DNA from: JBGQDM01 sp041495845
GTDB lineage: Bacteria > Acidobacteriota > Terriglobia > Terriglobales > Acidobacteriaceae
Length of the DNA stretch: 16,647 bases
Reading direction: 5' to 3'
NCBI GenBank assembly: GCA_041495845.1
Contig: JBGQDM010000072.1
Span: 1 to 16,647 of the forward strand
Shown: positions 1 through 6,850 of the stretch, piece by piece
Layout of the letters: each line of letters opens with the position of its first letter
How positions within the stretch are numbered: position 1 is the first letter of the stretch
The notes under the pieces: generated by a model
Database searches by the model: none
What the model was told of the DNA's origin: nothing
The model's input: only the letters and a program-made list of their open reading frames with translations
Made by a program: the position numbers and the translations under genes

Positions 1-1
1 C

Positions 2-1606
2 GTAAAACGCGATATGGAATCCGGTCAGCCCATGGACCGCCTGCTCTGCGGCGACGTGGGCTACGGCAAGACGGAAGTCGCCATGCGCGCCTCTTTCAAG
101 GCCATCAGTGACAACAAGCAGGTGGCCGTGCTCGCGCCCACCACCGTGCTCGCCTTTCAGCACTACGAAACCTTCAAGCAGCGCTTCGCCCCGTTCCCCA
201 CCACCGTCGAGATGATCAGCCGCTTCCGCTCCCCGAAGCAGCAGAAGGAAATTCTGCAGCGAGTGGAGTCCGGTAAGGTGGACATCCTCATTGGCACTCA
301 CCGCCTGCTTTCCCAGGATGTTAAGTTCGCCGACCTCGGTCTGCTGGTGGTGGATGAAGAACAACGTTTCGGCGTGCGCCACAAAGAGCGGCTCAAGCAG
401 ATGCGCAAGCAAGTGGACGTGCTGGTCATGTCGGCCACGCCCATCCCGCGCACCCTGCACATGTCCATGGTGGGCTTGCGCGACATGAGCGTGATCGAAA
501 CGCCGCCGCGCGACCGCATTGCCATTCAGACCGTGGTGGCTTCGTGGGATGAAAAACTGGTGCGGTCGGCGCTGGAGCAGGAACTCGAACGCGGCGGCCA
601 GGTTTACTTCGTGCACAACCGGGTGGATACGATCTGGGAGATCGCTGCCAAGTTGCAGGAACTGGTGCCAAAGGCGCGCATCGTGGTGGGCCACGGCCAG
701 ATGGGAGAGGGTCAACTGGAAAAAGTGATGCTGAAGTTCGTGCGTCACGAAGCCGATGTGCTGGTCGCCACCACCATCATCGAGAACGGTCTCGACATTC
801 CGCTCTGCAACACCATCCTCATCAACCGTGCCGAGCGCCTTGGACTCTCCGAGCTGTATCAGTTGCGCGGCCGCGTGGGCCGCTCCAACCGCCGGGCTTA
901 CGCCTATTTGCTGGTGGCGCCGGATGCGGAACTCACACCCTTGGCGCGCCGGCGGCTGGCCGCGCTCAAGGAATTTTCCGACCTGGGAGCCGGTTTCAAA
1001 CTGGCCGCCCTCGATCTCGAGCTTCGCGGCGCCGGAAATCTTCTCGGCGGCGAACAGAGCGGCCAGATTGAAGCGGTGGGCTTTGAGCTCTACACTTCCA
1101 TGCTCGAGCGCACCATTCGCGAGATGCGCGGCGAGGCCGCACCGGACGAAGCCGAGACGCAGCTTAATCTCGGTCTTAATATCCGCATTCCCAACGACTA
1201 CATCGCGGAGGAGAACCAGCGCCTGCGAATGTACAAACGGGTGGCGGGCGTGCAGGACGCGGCCCAACTCCGCGATGTGCGCTCCGAACTCGAAGACCGC
1301 TACGGTCCGCCGCCGCCGGCCGTCAGCAATCTCCTGGAATATGCCGAGCTGCGCCTGCTCTGCCAATCGGTGGGCGTCACCCAGATCGAGCGCAAGCGCG
1401 ACCTGACGACTGTGCGCTTTCGGCAAAACGCCGCGGTGGATCCAGCCCGGCTGGCGCAGTTTGTCGCCGCGCGCCGCGGCGCAAAATTTTCCCCCGACGG
1501 AACTCTGAAATTCTCACTCCCTGCCGCCAATGCCCAGGACGCGTTGCAGCAGTTGCGGGACATGCTCGTCGGAATCACCTTGCTCCCCGCCGTCACACCG
1601 GGGTAA
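2..1606 (+). CDS. mfd: Transcription-repair coupling factor Mfd, C-terminal part (5' end outside window)
   Basis: Mfd is a cytoplasmic ATP-driven DNA translocase that pushes stalled RNA polymerase off damaged template and recruits UvrA for nucleotide excision repair. The frame is open from base 2, so about 534 residues are visible of a protein usually near 1150; the RNA-polymerase-interaction and UvrB-like domains lie upstream. Numbering from the Met codon at 14, Walker A GDVGYGKT is at 13-20, the DEEQ box at 114-117 and SATPIPRTL at 140-148. Further on come a TTIIENGLDIP segment and the QLRGRVGRS motif VI, both typical of the RecG/Mfd helicase group. The remainder, with EENQRLRMYKR near residue 400, matches Mfd domain 7. 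There is no frameshift or missing motif. The stop is TAA at 1604-1606. The Met codon at 14 is internal, because preceding in-frame codons read VKRD as in other Mfd proteins. Identification is very secure. Confidence 0.97.
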   Translation, partial: VKRDMESGQPMDRLLCGDVGYGKTEVAMRASFKAISDNKQVAVLAPTTVLAFQHYETFKQRFAPFPTTVEMISRFRSPKQQKEILQRVESGKVDILIGTHRLLSQDVKFADLGLLVVDEEQRFGVRHKERLKQMRKQVDVLVMSATPIPRTLHMSMVGLRDMSVIETPPRDRIAIQTVVASWDEKLVRSALEQELERGGQVYFVHNRVDTIWEIAAKLQELVPKARIVVGHGQMGEGQLEKVMLKFVRHEADVLVATTIIENGLDIPLCNTILINRAERLGLSELYQLRGRVGRSNRRAYAYLLVAPDAELTPLARRRLAALKEFSDLGAGFKLAALDLELRGAGNLLGGEQSGQIEAVGFELYTSMLERTIREMRGEAAPDEAETQLNLGLNIRIPNDYIAEENQRLRMYKRVAGVQDAAQLRDVRSELEDRYGPPPPAVSNLLEYAELRLLCQSVGVTQIERKRDLTTVRFRQNAAVDPARLAQFVAARRGAKFSPDGTLKFSLPAANAQDALQQLRDMLVGITLLPAVTPG

Positions 1607-1622
1607 CTGGATCGCCAAGCCG

Positions 1623-1638
1623 GGCCACTTGTGTGGCC
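1623..1638. terminator. Short perfect hairpin downstream of mfd
   Basis: GGCCAC (1623-1628) and GTGGCC (1633-1638) form a perfect 6-bp stem with a TTGT loop, 17 bases after the mfd stop. No U-tract follows, so it is not a classical intrinsic terminator. It may be an mRNA 3'-end structure or a processing site between mfd and galU. Confidence 0.3.
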
Positions 1639-1715
1639 GCAAGCTGTGGTAGCGTACGAAGTTGGCCGTGCTTTACCGGTGGATGCGTTGCCCGTCCACT
1701 TGCAGGCAAATGACC

Positions 1716-2597
1716 ATGAAGATGAAAGTTCGCAAGGCCGTTTTTCCCGCTGCCGGATTAGGTACGCGCTTCCTTCCTGCCACCAAGGCGCAGCCCAAGG
1801 AAATGCTGCCGCTGGTGGACAAGCCCATCATTCAATACGGCGTCGAGGAAGCCCTGGCTGCCGGCTGCGACCAGATCATTATCATCACCGGCCGCGGCAA
1901 GTCTGCCATCGAAGACCACTTCGATACCAGTTACGAACTGGAAAAAATGCTGGAGGAACGCGGCAAGACCGACTTGCTCAAGATCGTCCGCCAGATTTCA
2001 GACATGATTCACGTGGCCTACGTGCGGCAGAAGGAAGCGCTCGGTCTCGGCCATGCCGTGCTTATGGCGCGCGAACTCGTGGGCAATGAACCGTTCGCTG
2101 TGCTCCTCGCCGACGACGTCATTGACTCCCCCAAGCCCGTGCTCAAGCAGATGATGGAAGTCTTCGAGGAAACCCAGGCTTCCGTGCTGGCCACCCAGGT
2201 GGTGGAAGGTCCGGCGATTTCTTCCTATGGCGTGCTCGACGTGCATAAGGCCGATCCGCGCTTTGGCGGACGCCTCTACGGCGTGAAGAACATGGTGGAG
2301 AAGCCGAAGGCGGCCGATGCCCCTTCGAACCTGGCCATCATCGGCCGCTACATCCTGACGCCGGGCATCTTCGACGCCTTAGAGAAAATGCCCCCAGGAG
2401 CCGGCGGCGAATTGCAGCTCACCGACGGCCTGCGCCTGCTCATGCAGAAGGAACCAATGTGGGCCTATGTCTACGAAGGCCGGCGCCATGACGCCGGCGA
2501 CAAACTCGGCTTTCTCAAAGCCACCGTCGAATTCGCGCTGCAACGCCCCGACCTCGGTGGCCCCTTCCGCGAGTACCTGAAAACCTTGAAGCTTTAG
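1716..2597 (+). CDS. galU: UTP--glucose-1-phosphate uridylyltransferase
   Basis: GalU makes UDP-glucose from UTP and glucose-1-phosphate in the cytoplasm, feeding LPS core, exopolysaccharide, trehalose and galactose metabolism. The product is 293 residues, normal for the family. Near the N-terminus is the nucleotide-binding signature AAGLGTRFLPATKA, followed by KEMLPLVDKPIIQY. Further motifs are LLADDVI (metal and sugar-nucleotide binding), GGELQLTDGL, and near the C-terminus RRHDAGDKLGFLKATVEFAL, the GalU-type ending. Three in-frame ATGs lie close together at 1710, 1716 and 1722. GCAGG at 1702-1706 is 9 bases from 1716, so I chose that one; 1710 is equally possible. An open frame continues further upstream, but that part has no GalU character. 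The gene is about 110 bases after mfd on the same strand, and a GC-rich hairpin lies just beyond its stop. Confidence 0.95.
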   Translation: MKMKVRKAVFPAAGLGTRFLPATKAQPKEMLPLVDKPIIQYGVEEALAAGCDQIIIITGRGKSAIEDHFDTSYELEKMLEERGKTDLLKIVRQISDMIHVAYVRQKEALGLGHAVLMARELVGNEPFAVLLADDVIDSPKPVLKQMMEVFEETQASVLATQVVEGPAISSYGVLDVHKADPRFGGRLYGVKNMVEKPKAADAPSNLAIIGRYILTPGIFDALEKMPPGAGGELQLTDGLRLLMQKEPMWAYVYEGRRHDAGDKLGFLKATVEFALQRPDLGGPFREYLKTLKL

Positions 2598-2609
2598 CAC
2601 CCGGCACAG

Positions 2610-2640
2610 GTTGCGTGGAGGGCACCCGCCCCTACGCAAC
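2610..2640. terminator. Long GC-rich hairpin between convergent galU and phosphoesterase genes
   Basis: GTTGCGT (2610-2616) pairs perfectly with ACGCAAC (2634-2640). Inside, a G-U pair and a G-C pair, one bulged A at 2619, and GGGC (2620-2623) with GCCC (2628-2631) continue the stem around an ACCC loop, giving about 13 paired positions. It lies 12 bases after the galU stop and 17 bases after the stop of the opposing gene, where a bidirectional terminator is expected. Neither side has a clear T-run, so termination would be non-canonical, or this is an interspersed hairpin repeat. Confidence 0.5.
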
Positions 2641-2657
2641 TTCGAAACCTACCCGCG

Positions 2658-3704
2658 CTAATGCACCACCAGTTCCTGCACAAAAATTCCGCCCAAGTCT
2701 GCCGCTCCGGCCGCACCGTTGGGAAACGACTGCACCCCCAACGCCTCAAGCGCCAGCCGCAGCGCGCTCTCGTGGTGCACCACCACATCGGTCACGCATC
2801 CCTCGGCTGGCAGGTGCGCTCCGAAGAACACAACGGCAATCCTTCCCCCTCCACCTGATTCTTGCTGCGGACCCCGGCGGTTGTCTTCGCGGCTGTGTTC
2901 GCAACCTTCGTCGAACACCACCATCAGCAGCCCGTCCCGGCGAAACTCTTCGGACTCGACTACCGGCCCAATGTTCTCTTCCAACCAGCGGTCCGCCCCT
3001 TGCAGGCTCTCGCGGTCCCCACAGCTTGCCCGCTTGCGGGTGCGCGGATTGTTATGCCCATCGTGAATCAAGTTTGGTACCACGAAGGAATACGCCGGAA
3101 GGCGGTGACTGGCCCAATCCGCGGCAAACTCCGGAAATGGCACCAGCTTTTGCCGTTCTTTGGGATCGGCCAGCACGCTCTTGAAATACGCGAAGGGATT
3201 GTGGCGCTTGAGGTAAAGCCCCCTGTTTCCGCCGACGTAACCCGGTTCCGGCAAATCTTCCGCGTAGGACTTCCAGCTCACGCCCTGGCGGGTGAGCAGG
3301 CTCGCGACAGTCTCGCCGCTGACGGTTCCGCTGAACGTGTCCGCCAACGGCCCTGGCAACGTTGTCCCTCTCTTCCCCGCCGTCAGGTAGAAATAGTTAT
3401 TCATGGAAGGGTGCGTATTGGCGTAATACTGCCGTGCCAGCACCCCCCGCGACGCCAGCCGGTTGAAATAGGGCATTAGCGGATTGTCGGCGATGTCTTC
3501 GTAGCTCTGGTTCTCCTCCACCACGGTGATCACGTGCTGGAACTTGGGCACCGCGCCCGGCGCGCCGTGGCATATGGTTTGGCCCACACCCGACGCCGCC
3601 AGAAACAGCAGAACCATCCCGGCGCCCAGGAGCGCAGCTCGCGTCCTCGTCGGCCGCACCCTGCCCTCGGGGTTGTCGAGAACATCAATTCCCTGTAAAA
3701 TCAT
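2658..3704 (-). CDS. Exported phosphoesterase, phospholipase C / acid phosphatase family
   Basis: Members of this alkaline-phosphatase-like superfamily branch hydrolyse phosphate esters outside the cytoplasm; the substrate cannot be read from the sequence. The start used here is the ATG at 3704 (348 residues); a TTG at 3719 would add five. A basic stretch (RPTRTR) precedes a hydrophobic segment of about 20 residues, indicating a signal peptide or N-terminal anchor. Family motifs in order are VVEENQSYEDI (metal-ligand region), NTHPSMNNYFYLTAG, where the Thr/Ser nucleophile normally lies, VSWKSYAEDLP, VPNLIHDGHN, and LMVVFDEG (second metal-site region). The C-terminal HHESALRLALEALG resembles the family's closing helix. 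No clear Shine-Dalgarno precedes either start. The gene converges with galU and is divergent from rpmB only about 40 bases away, so its promoter must overlap rpmB control sequences. The family is secure; the specific activity is not. Confidence 0.85.
   Translation of the reverse strand: MILQGIDVLDNPEGRVRPTRTRAALLGAGMVLLFLAASGVGQTICHGAPGAVPKFQHVITVVEENQSYEDIADNPLMPYFNRLASRGVLARQYYANTHPSMNNYFYLTAGKRGTTLPGPLADTFSGTVSGETVASLLTRQGVSWKSYAEDLPEPGYVGGNRGLYLKRHNPFAYFKSVLADPKERQKLVPFPEFAADWASHRLPAYSFVVPNLIHDGHNNPRTRKRASCGDRESLQGADRWLEENIGPVVESEEFRRDGLLMVVFDEGCEHSREDNRRGPQQESGGGGRIAVVFFGAHLPAEGCVTDVVVHHESALRLALEALGVQSFPNGAAGAADLGGIFVQELVVH
3673..3701 (+). promoter_or_regulatory. Candidate sigma-70-type promoter for rpmB
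   Basis: TTGTCG (3673-3678, 4/6 to the -35 consensus) and TAAAAT (3696-3701, 5/6 to the -10) are separated by exactly 17 bases. Transcription would start near 3708, leaving about 36 bases of leader with a GGAG ribosome binding site at 3735-3738, five bases before the rpmB ATG. The promoter lies inside the first codons of the oppositely oriented phosphoesterase gene. This is a prediction from consensus only. Confidence 0.45.
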
Positions 3705-3743
3705 AGTTTTGGCACTCAAGTTCTGAGGTTATCTGGAGTCCTT

Positions 3744-3932
3744 ATGGCACGCGTTTGTGATATCTGCGGCAAGGGGCCGCAATTCGGCAATAACATCAGC
3801 CACGCCCACAACGTCAGCAAACGGCGCTGGAACGTGAACCTGCGCCCGGTCCGCGCCAAGGTGGGTAGCAACAGCCGGCAAATGCGCGTTTGTACCTCCT
3901 GCCTACGCAGCGGCAAAGTGGTCAAAGCGTAG
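3744..3932 (+). CDS. rpmB: 50S ribosomal protein L28, zinc-ribbon form
   Basis: L28 is a small structural protein of the large ribosomal subunit. The 62-residue product reads MARVCDICGKGP at its start, has the HAHNVSKRRWN core and ends in a basic tail, all typical of bacterial L28. Cysteines occur as two CxxC pairs (C5/C8 and C50/C53), so this is the zinc-binding C+ form rather than the cysteine-free form many bacteria use under zinc starvation. ATG at 3744 is preceded by GGAG at a 5-base spacing. It is a single-gene unit: its upstream neighbour is divergent and ridA downstream is convergent. Confidence 0.97.
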   Translation: MARVCDICGKGPQFGNNISHAHNVSKRRWNVNLRPVRAKVGSNSRQMRVCTSCLRSGKVVKA

Positions 3933-4005
3933 AGTCACCACCCCACATCCCAGCGATTCCAGGCGTGGGTCGAGTCGACGCGCCGTTGTGTCCTGGCGAA
4001 CCGGC

Positions 4006-4383
4006 CTACCCAAGCGCAATCACGTCGATTTCTACCTGCACGTCCTTCGGCAGGCGTGCCACTTCCACGGTGGAGCGGGCCGGCGGCGTTTTGGAAAAAT
4101 GCCGCGCATAGACTTCGTTCATGGCAGTGAAATCATTCATGCTCTTCAGGAATACCGTGGTACGAACCACCCTCTCCAGCCCGGTCCCCGCAGCCTGAAG
4201 AATCCCCGTCAGGTTTTGCAACACGCGCTCTGTCTGCTCCGCAATGCCACCCGGCACAATCTGCATCGTCGCCGGATCCAGCGGAATCTGCCCTGACACG
4301 AATACAAATCCGTTGGCCTTGATGGCCTGCGAGTACGGCCCGATCGCCTGCGGGCCGCTCTTCGTAGAAATTGCTTCTTTCAT
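4006..4383 (-). CDS. ridA: RidA family 2-iminobutanoate/2-iminopropanoate deaminase
   Basis: RidA hydrolyses reactive enamine/imine intermediates released by PLP-dependent dehydratases, protecting other PLP enzymes. The 125-residue product has normal family length. Visible signatures are GPYSQA near residue 15, VSGQIPLDP near 29, and the C-terminal active-site block PPARSTVEVARLPKDVQVEIDVIA. In that block Arg103 is the substrate-carboxylate-binding arginine, and Glu118 matches the conserved acid. I chose the ATG at 4383, which has GGGG-rich Shine-Dalgarno-like sequence a few bases upstream and starts the protein at MKEAIST. An upstream in-frame extension to 4443 has no family similarity. It lies 89 bases downstream of the Rel/SpoT gene on the same strand and may be co-transcribed with it. 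RidA and TdcF-like paralogues cannot be told apart here, but the conserved arginine supports deaminase activity. Confidence 0.93.
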   Translation of the reverse strand: MKEAISTKSGPQAIGPYSQAIKANGFVFVSGQIPLDPATMQIVPGGIAEQTERVLQNLTGILQAAGTGLERVVRTTVFLKSMNDFTAMNEVYARHFSKTPPARSTVEVARLPKDVQVEIDVIALG

Positions 4384-4442
4384 GTTCCCCCGCGCCTGTG
4401 AATTAACCCACACTCTCTCGAGGAGCGCCTTGTACAGAATCA

Positions 4443-4463
4443 AGAATCACAAAGACCGATTCT
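4443..4463 (-). terminator. Weak hairpin after the Rel/SpoT stop codon
   Basis: AGAATC (4443-4448) and GATTCT (4458-4463) are perfect inverted repeats around a 9-base loop, about ten bases past the Rel/SpoT stop in the direction of transcription. The stem is AT-rich and only 6 bp. The following minus-strand bases are T-containing but not a clean T-run. It may attenuate read-through into ridA or be fortuitous. Confidence 0.2.
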
Positions 4464-4472
4464 AATTGACGG

Positions 4473-6674
4473 CTACAGTTTCTGGTGCCGCTGCACTTCG
4501 TGCACTCCGGGAATCTTCCGCAGGCCGGCCACGATGCTCTCCAAATGTTTGAGGTCGGCAATATCCATGACAATCTCAATACTGGCCTGCGCATTCGACG
4601 TTTGCGCCGCGATGTGGCGGATGTTGGTACGGGCATCGCTGATCACCGCCGTGATCTGTTTCAACATGCCAAACCGGTCGTCGCAGTACACCACCAGCTT
4701 CACCGCGTAGCCCGGCGTTTCACCCGCCTCGCGCTCCCAGGCCACATCAATGCGGCGCTCGGCTTCGTAGATCAGGCTGGTCACATTAGGGCAATCGGCG
4801 GAATGGACCGCCACACCCTTGCCGCGAGTTACATAACCAACAATCGCCTCGCCGCGGATGGGATTGCAGCAGCGCGCGCGATAGACCAGCAGATCATCGT
4901 GCCCTTTCACGATGATGGCGTCACTCTGGCCGCCAAACACCCGCTTCACCACGCTGGCCAGGCCGCTCCGCTTTCCTTCCTCGCCCGCCGCCGGCAGCTG
5001 GCTGCCCGCCGGCATCACGCGTCCCAACACCTGACGGGCGGAGTACTTGCCGTAGCCAATCCCCGCCAGCAGATCGTCAGGCCGCCCCAGCCCAAAATCC
5101 GATGCCACTTTCTGCATCTCTTCTTCGCGAATGTCCTTGATGGCGATGCGGTACTTGCGCGCTTCTTTCTCAATCAGCTTGCGGCCAATCTCAATCGCCC
5201 GCTCCCGCTGATGCACATTCAGCCAGTGTTTGATCTTGTGCCGCGCCCGCGTGGACTTCACGATCCCCAGCCAGTCCCGGCTGGGTTTATGTCCGGCCTG
5301 GGTCACCACCTCCACGATGTCCCCTGACTGCAACTTGTGCCGGAGCGGCACCATGCGTCCGTTCACCCGCGCCCCAGTGCAGGTGTGCCCCACCTCGGTG
5401 TGGATGGTGTAGGCAAAATCGATGGGACTCGAATCTCGCGGCAGCACAATCACCTTCCCCTTGGGCGTGAAGGTGTACACCTCTTCCGGGTAGAGGTCGA
5501 TCTTCAGCGTGGAGAGGAATTCATTGGGGTCGGGAACATCGCGTTGCCACTCCACCACCTGCCGCAACCACGAGAGCCGCTGTTCATCGCGCGCGGAAAC
5601 TGGCCCATCTTTGTACTTCCAGTGCGCGGCGATGCCTTCCTCCGCAATCTTGTGCATCTCTTCTGTGCGAATCTGCAACTCAAACGGCGTTCCGTTCTCG
5701 GCAATCACGGAAGTATGCAGCGACTGGTAGAAGTTCGGCCGCGGCATGGCAATAAAATCCTTGATGCGTCCCGGCACCGGCCGCCACAGATTGTGAATGA
5801 TTCCCAGCACGGCGTAGCAGTCCTGCACTGATTGCGTGATGATGCGCATGGCAAACAGGTCGTACACCTGGTCGACCGTAATGCGCTGCCGCGCCAGCTT
5901 CTTGTGAATGCTGTAGAGGCGTTTGGTCCGGCTCTCCACCCGCGCCGTGATGCCGGCTTCCTGCAGTTTGTCGCGCAGCGTCTGCTCCACTTGCGCCAGA
6001 AATTGCTCGCCCTGCTTGCGCCGCGCCTCCACCGCCCGATGCACCTGCTCGTGCCCAATCGGGTCGAGGAAGCGGAAGCCCAGGTCCTCCAGCTCTCCCC
6101 GCACTTTGCCCATGCCCAGCCGGTGGGCGATCGGCGCGTAGATTTCCAGAGTCTCTTCCGAAATTTTCTTCTGCCGCTCCGGGGCCAGATGCTCCAGCGT
6201 TCGCATGTTATGCAGCCGGTCAGCCAGTTTGATGAGCACCACGCGGATGTCATCCACCATGGCCAGCACCATCTTGCGCAGATTTTCCGCCTGCTGCTCC
6301 TCGCGCGTGGCGAAATCAATCCGGCTGATTTTGGTGACACCCTCCACCAGGTGCGCCACCTGCTCACCGAATTCCCGCCGTATGTCGGCCACCGTGACCG
6401 ACGTATCCTCCACCGAATCGTGCAGCAATCCCGCCGCCACCGCCACCGAGTCCATCTTCATTTCGGCCAGAACCAGGGCAGTTTCCAGGGGATGAATCAG
6501 GTAAGGTTCGCCCGAGGCGCGCATCTGTCCCTCGTGATGCTTGAGCGAAAACTCGTACGCCTTGCGCACCAGATCGTTGTCTTCGCCCGGCCGGTTCTCC
6601 TCCATCCGGCGCACCAGTTCCCGAAACTTGGTGAGCGTCATTACATTCGTCGCGATTTGTTCGCGCAGACTCAT
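4473..6674 (-). CDS. relA: Bifunctional (p)ppGpp synthetase/hydrolase (RelA/SpoT homologue, long RSH)
   Basis: This enzyme makes and degrades the stringent-response alarmones from GTP/GDP and ATP, in contact with the ribosome. From the ATG at 6674 it is 733 residues, normal for long RSH proteins. The N-terminal HD hydrolase domain is intact: His61, HDSVED 85-90, and ADRLHN 151-156. In the synthetase domain are RTKRLYSIHKK near 249-258, catalytic Asp272 (YDLFA), YQSLHT 316-321 and catalytic Glu332 (FELQIRT). RIKD at 303-306 is the RxKD signature of bifunctional enzymes; synthetase-only RelA has ExDD. A TGS domain follows at about 391-455, then a cysteine-containing RCCNPIRGE region and a C-terminal ACT domain. 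Start choice is uncertain: GTG at 6713 and ATG at 6641 are alternatives, and none has a good Shine-Dalgarno. The GTG lies in a hairpin at the predicted transcript start, which favours 6674. Confidence 0.95.
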   Translation of the reverse strand: MSLREQIATNVMTLTKFRELVRRMEENRPGEDNDLVRKAYEFSLKHHEGQMRASGEPYLIHPLETALVLAEMKMDSVAVAAGLLHDSVEDTSVTVADIRREFGEQVAHLVEGVTKISRIDFATREEQQAENLRKMVLAMVDDIRVVLIKLADRLHNMRTLEHLAPERQKKISEETLEIYAPIAHRLGMGKVRGELEDLGFRFLDPIGHEQVHRAVEARRKQGEQFLAQVEQTLRDKLQEAGITARVESRTKRLYSIHKKLARQRITVDQVYDLFAMRIITQSVQDCYAVLGIIHNLWRPVPGRIKDFIAMPRPNFYQSLHTSVIAENGTPFELQIRTEEMHKIAEEGIAAHWKYKDGPVSARDEQRLSWLRQVVEWQRDVPDPNEFLSTLKIDLYPEEVYTFTPKGKVIVLPRDSSPIDFAYTIHTEVGHTCTGARVNGRMVPLRHKLQSGDIVEVVTQAGHKPSRDWLGIVKSTRARHKIKHWLNVHQRERAIEIGRKLIEKEARKYRIAIKDIREEEMQKVASDFGLGRPDDLLAGIGYGKYSARQVLGRVMPAGSQLPAAGEEGKRSGLASVVKRVFGGQSDAIIVKGHDDLLVYRARCCNPIRGEAIVGYVTRGKGVAVHSADCPNVTSLIYEAERRIDVAWEREAGETPGYAVKLVVYCDDRFGMLKQITAVISDARTNIRHIAAQTSNAQASIEIVMDIADLKHLESIVAGLRKIPGVHEVQRHQKL

Positions 6675-6710
6675 AGACGGATCAGCCGCGGGGGAGCGGC
6701 TGCGGGCAGG

Positions 6711-6742
6711 CACTGGGGCTCACCCCCAGTGGCCTGATTATA
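6711..6742 (-). promoter_or_regulatory. Perfect -10 box and 5'-end hairpin of the Rel/SpoT gene
   Basis: On the minus strand TATAAT (complement of 6737-6742) matches the -10 consensus perfectly; no good -35 is seen at 16-18 bases. Transcription would begin around 6730. Exactly there begins CACTGGGG-N5-CCCCAGTG, a perfect 8-bp stem with a 5-base loop (6711-6731). The predicted mRNA would thus start with a strong hairpin, leaving a leader of roughly 56 bases before the ATG at 6674. Such 5'-terminal stems usually stabilise mRNA against RNase E or RppH. Confidence 0.5.
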
Positions 6743-6827
6743 GCCGGGGTGCGCAGCGAAACCGGGACATTGTGCCACCCGCGAAAGCTCCTTTCCCATC
6801 GAGCCGCAGTTTGTCATCCGCGTTGAA

Positions 6828-6850
6828 AGGAGCAGAGAATGAGGGGATGA
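6828..6850 (+). promoter_or_regulatory. Shine-Dalgarno aligned with a three-codon leader ORF overlapping the epimerase start
   Basis: AGGAG at 6828-6832 is the best ribosome binding site here, but it is placed six bases before an ATG at 6839 that is out of frame with the epimerase. That ATG opens ATG AGG GGA TGA, and its TGA overlaps the epimerase ATG at 6847 as ATGA. This is the geometry of translational coupling. Alternatively, the ribosome uses GAGGGG at 6841-6846 directly, although the spacing is short. Confidence 0.35.

Noticed and set aside
2615..3184. Plus-strand open frames opposite the phosphoesterase
   Set aside because: Proline/arginine-rich translations with no motif, antisense to a gene with all family signatures.
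4485..6737. Several long plus-strand open frames opposite the Rel/SpoT gene
   Set aside because: All are shadows of the Rel/SpoT coding sequence, whose catalytic motifs are intact on the minus strand.
6541..6846. Upstream extension of the epimerase frame to 6541
   Set aside because: It overlaps the start of the Rel/SpoT gene on the other strand and precedes the Rossmann motif by about 100 residues with no family similarity.
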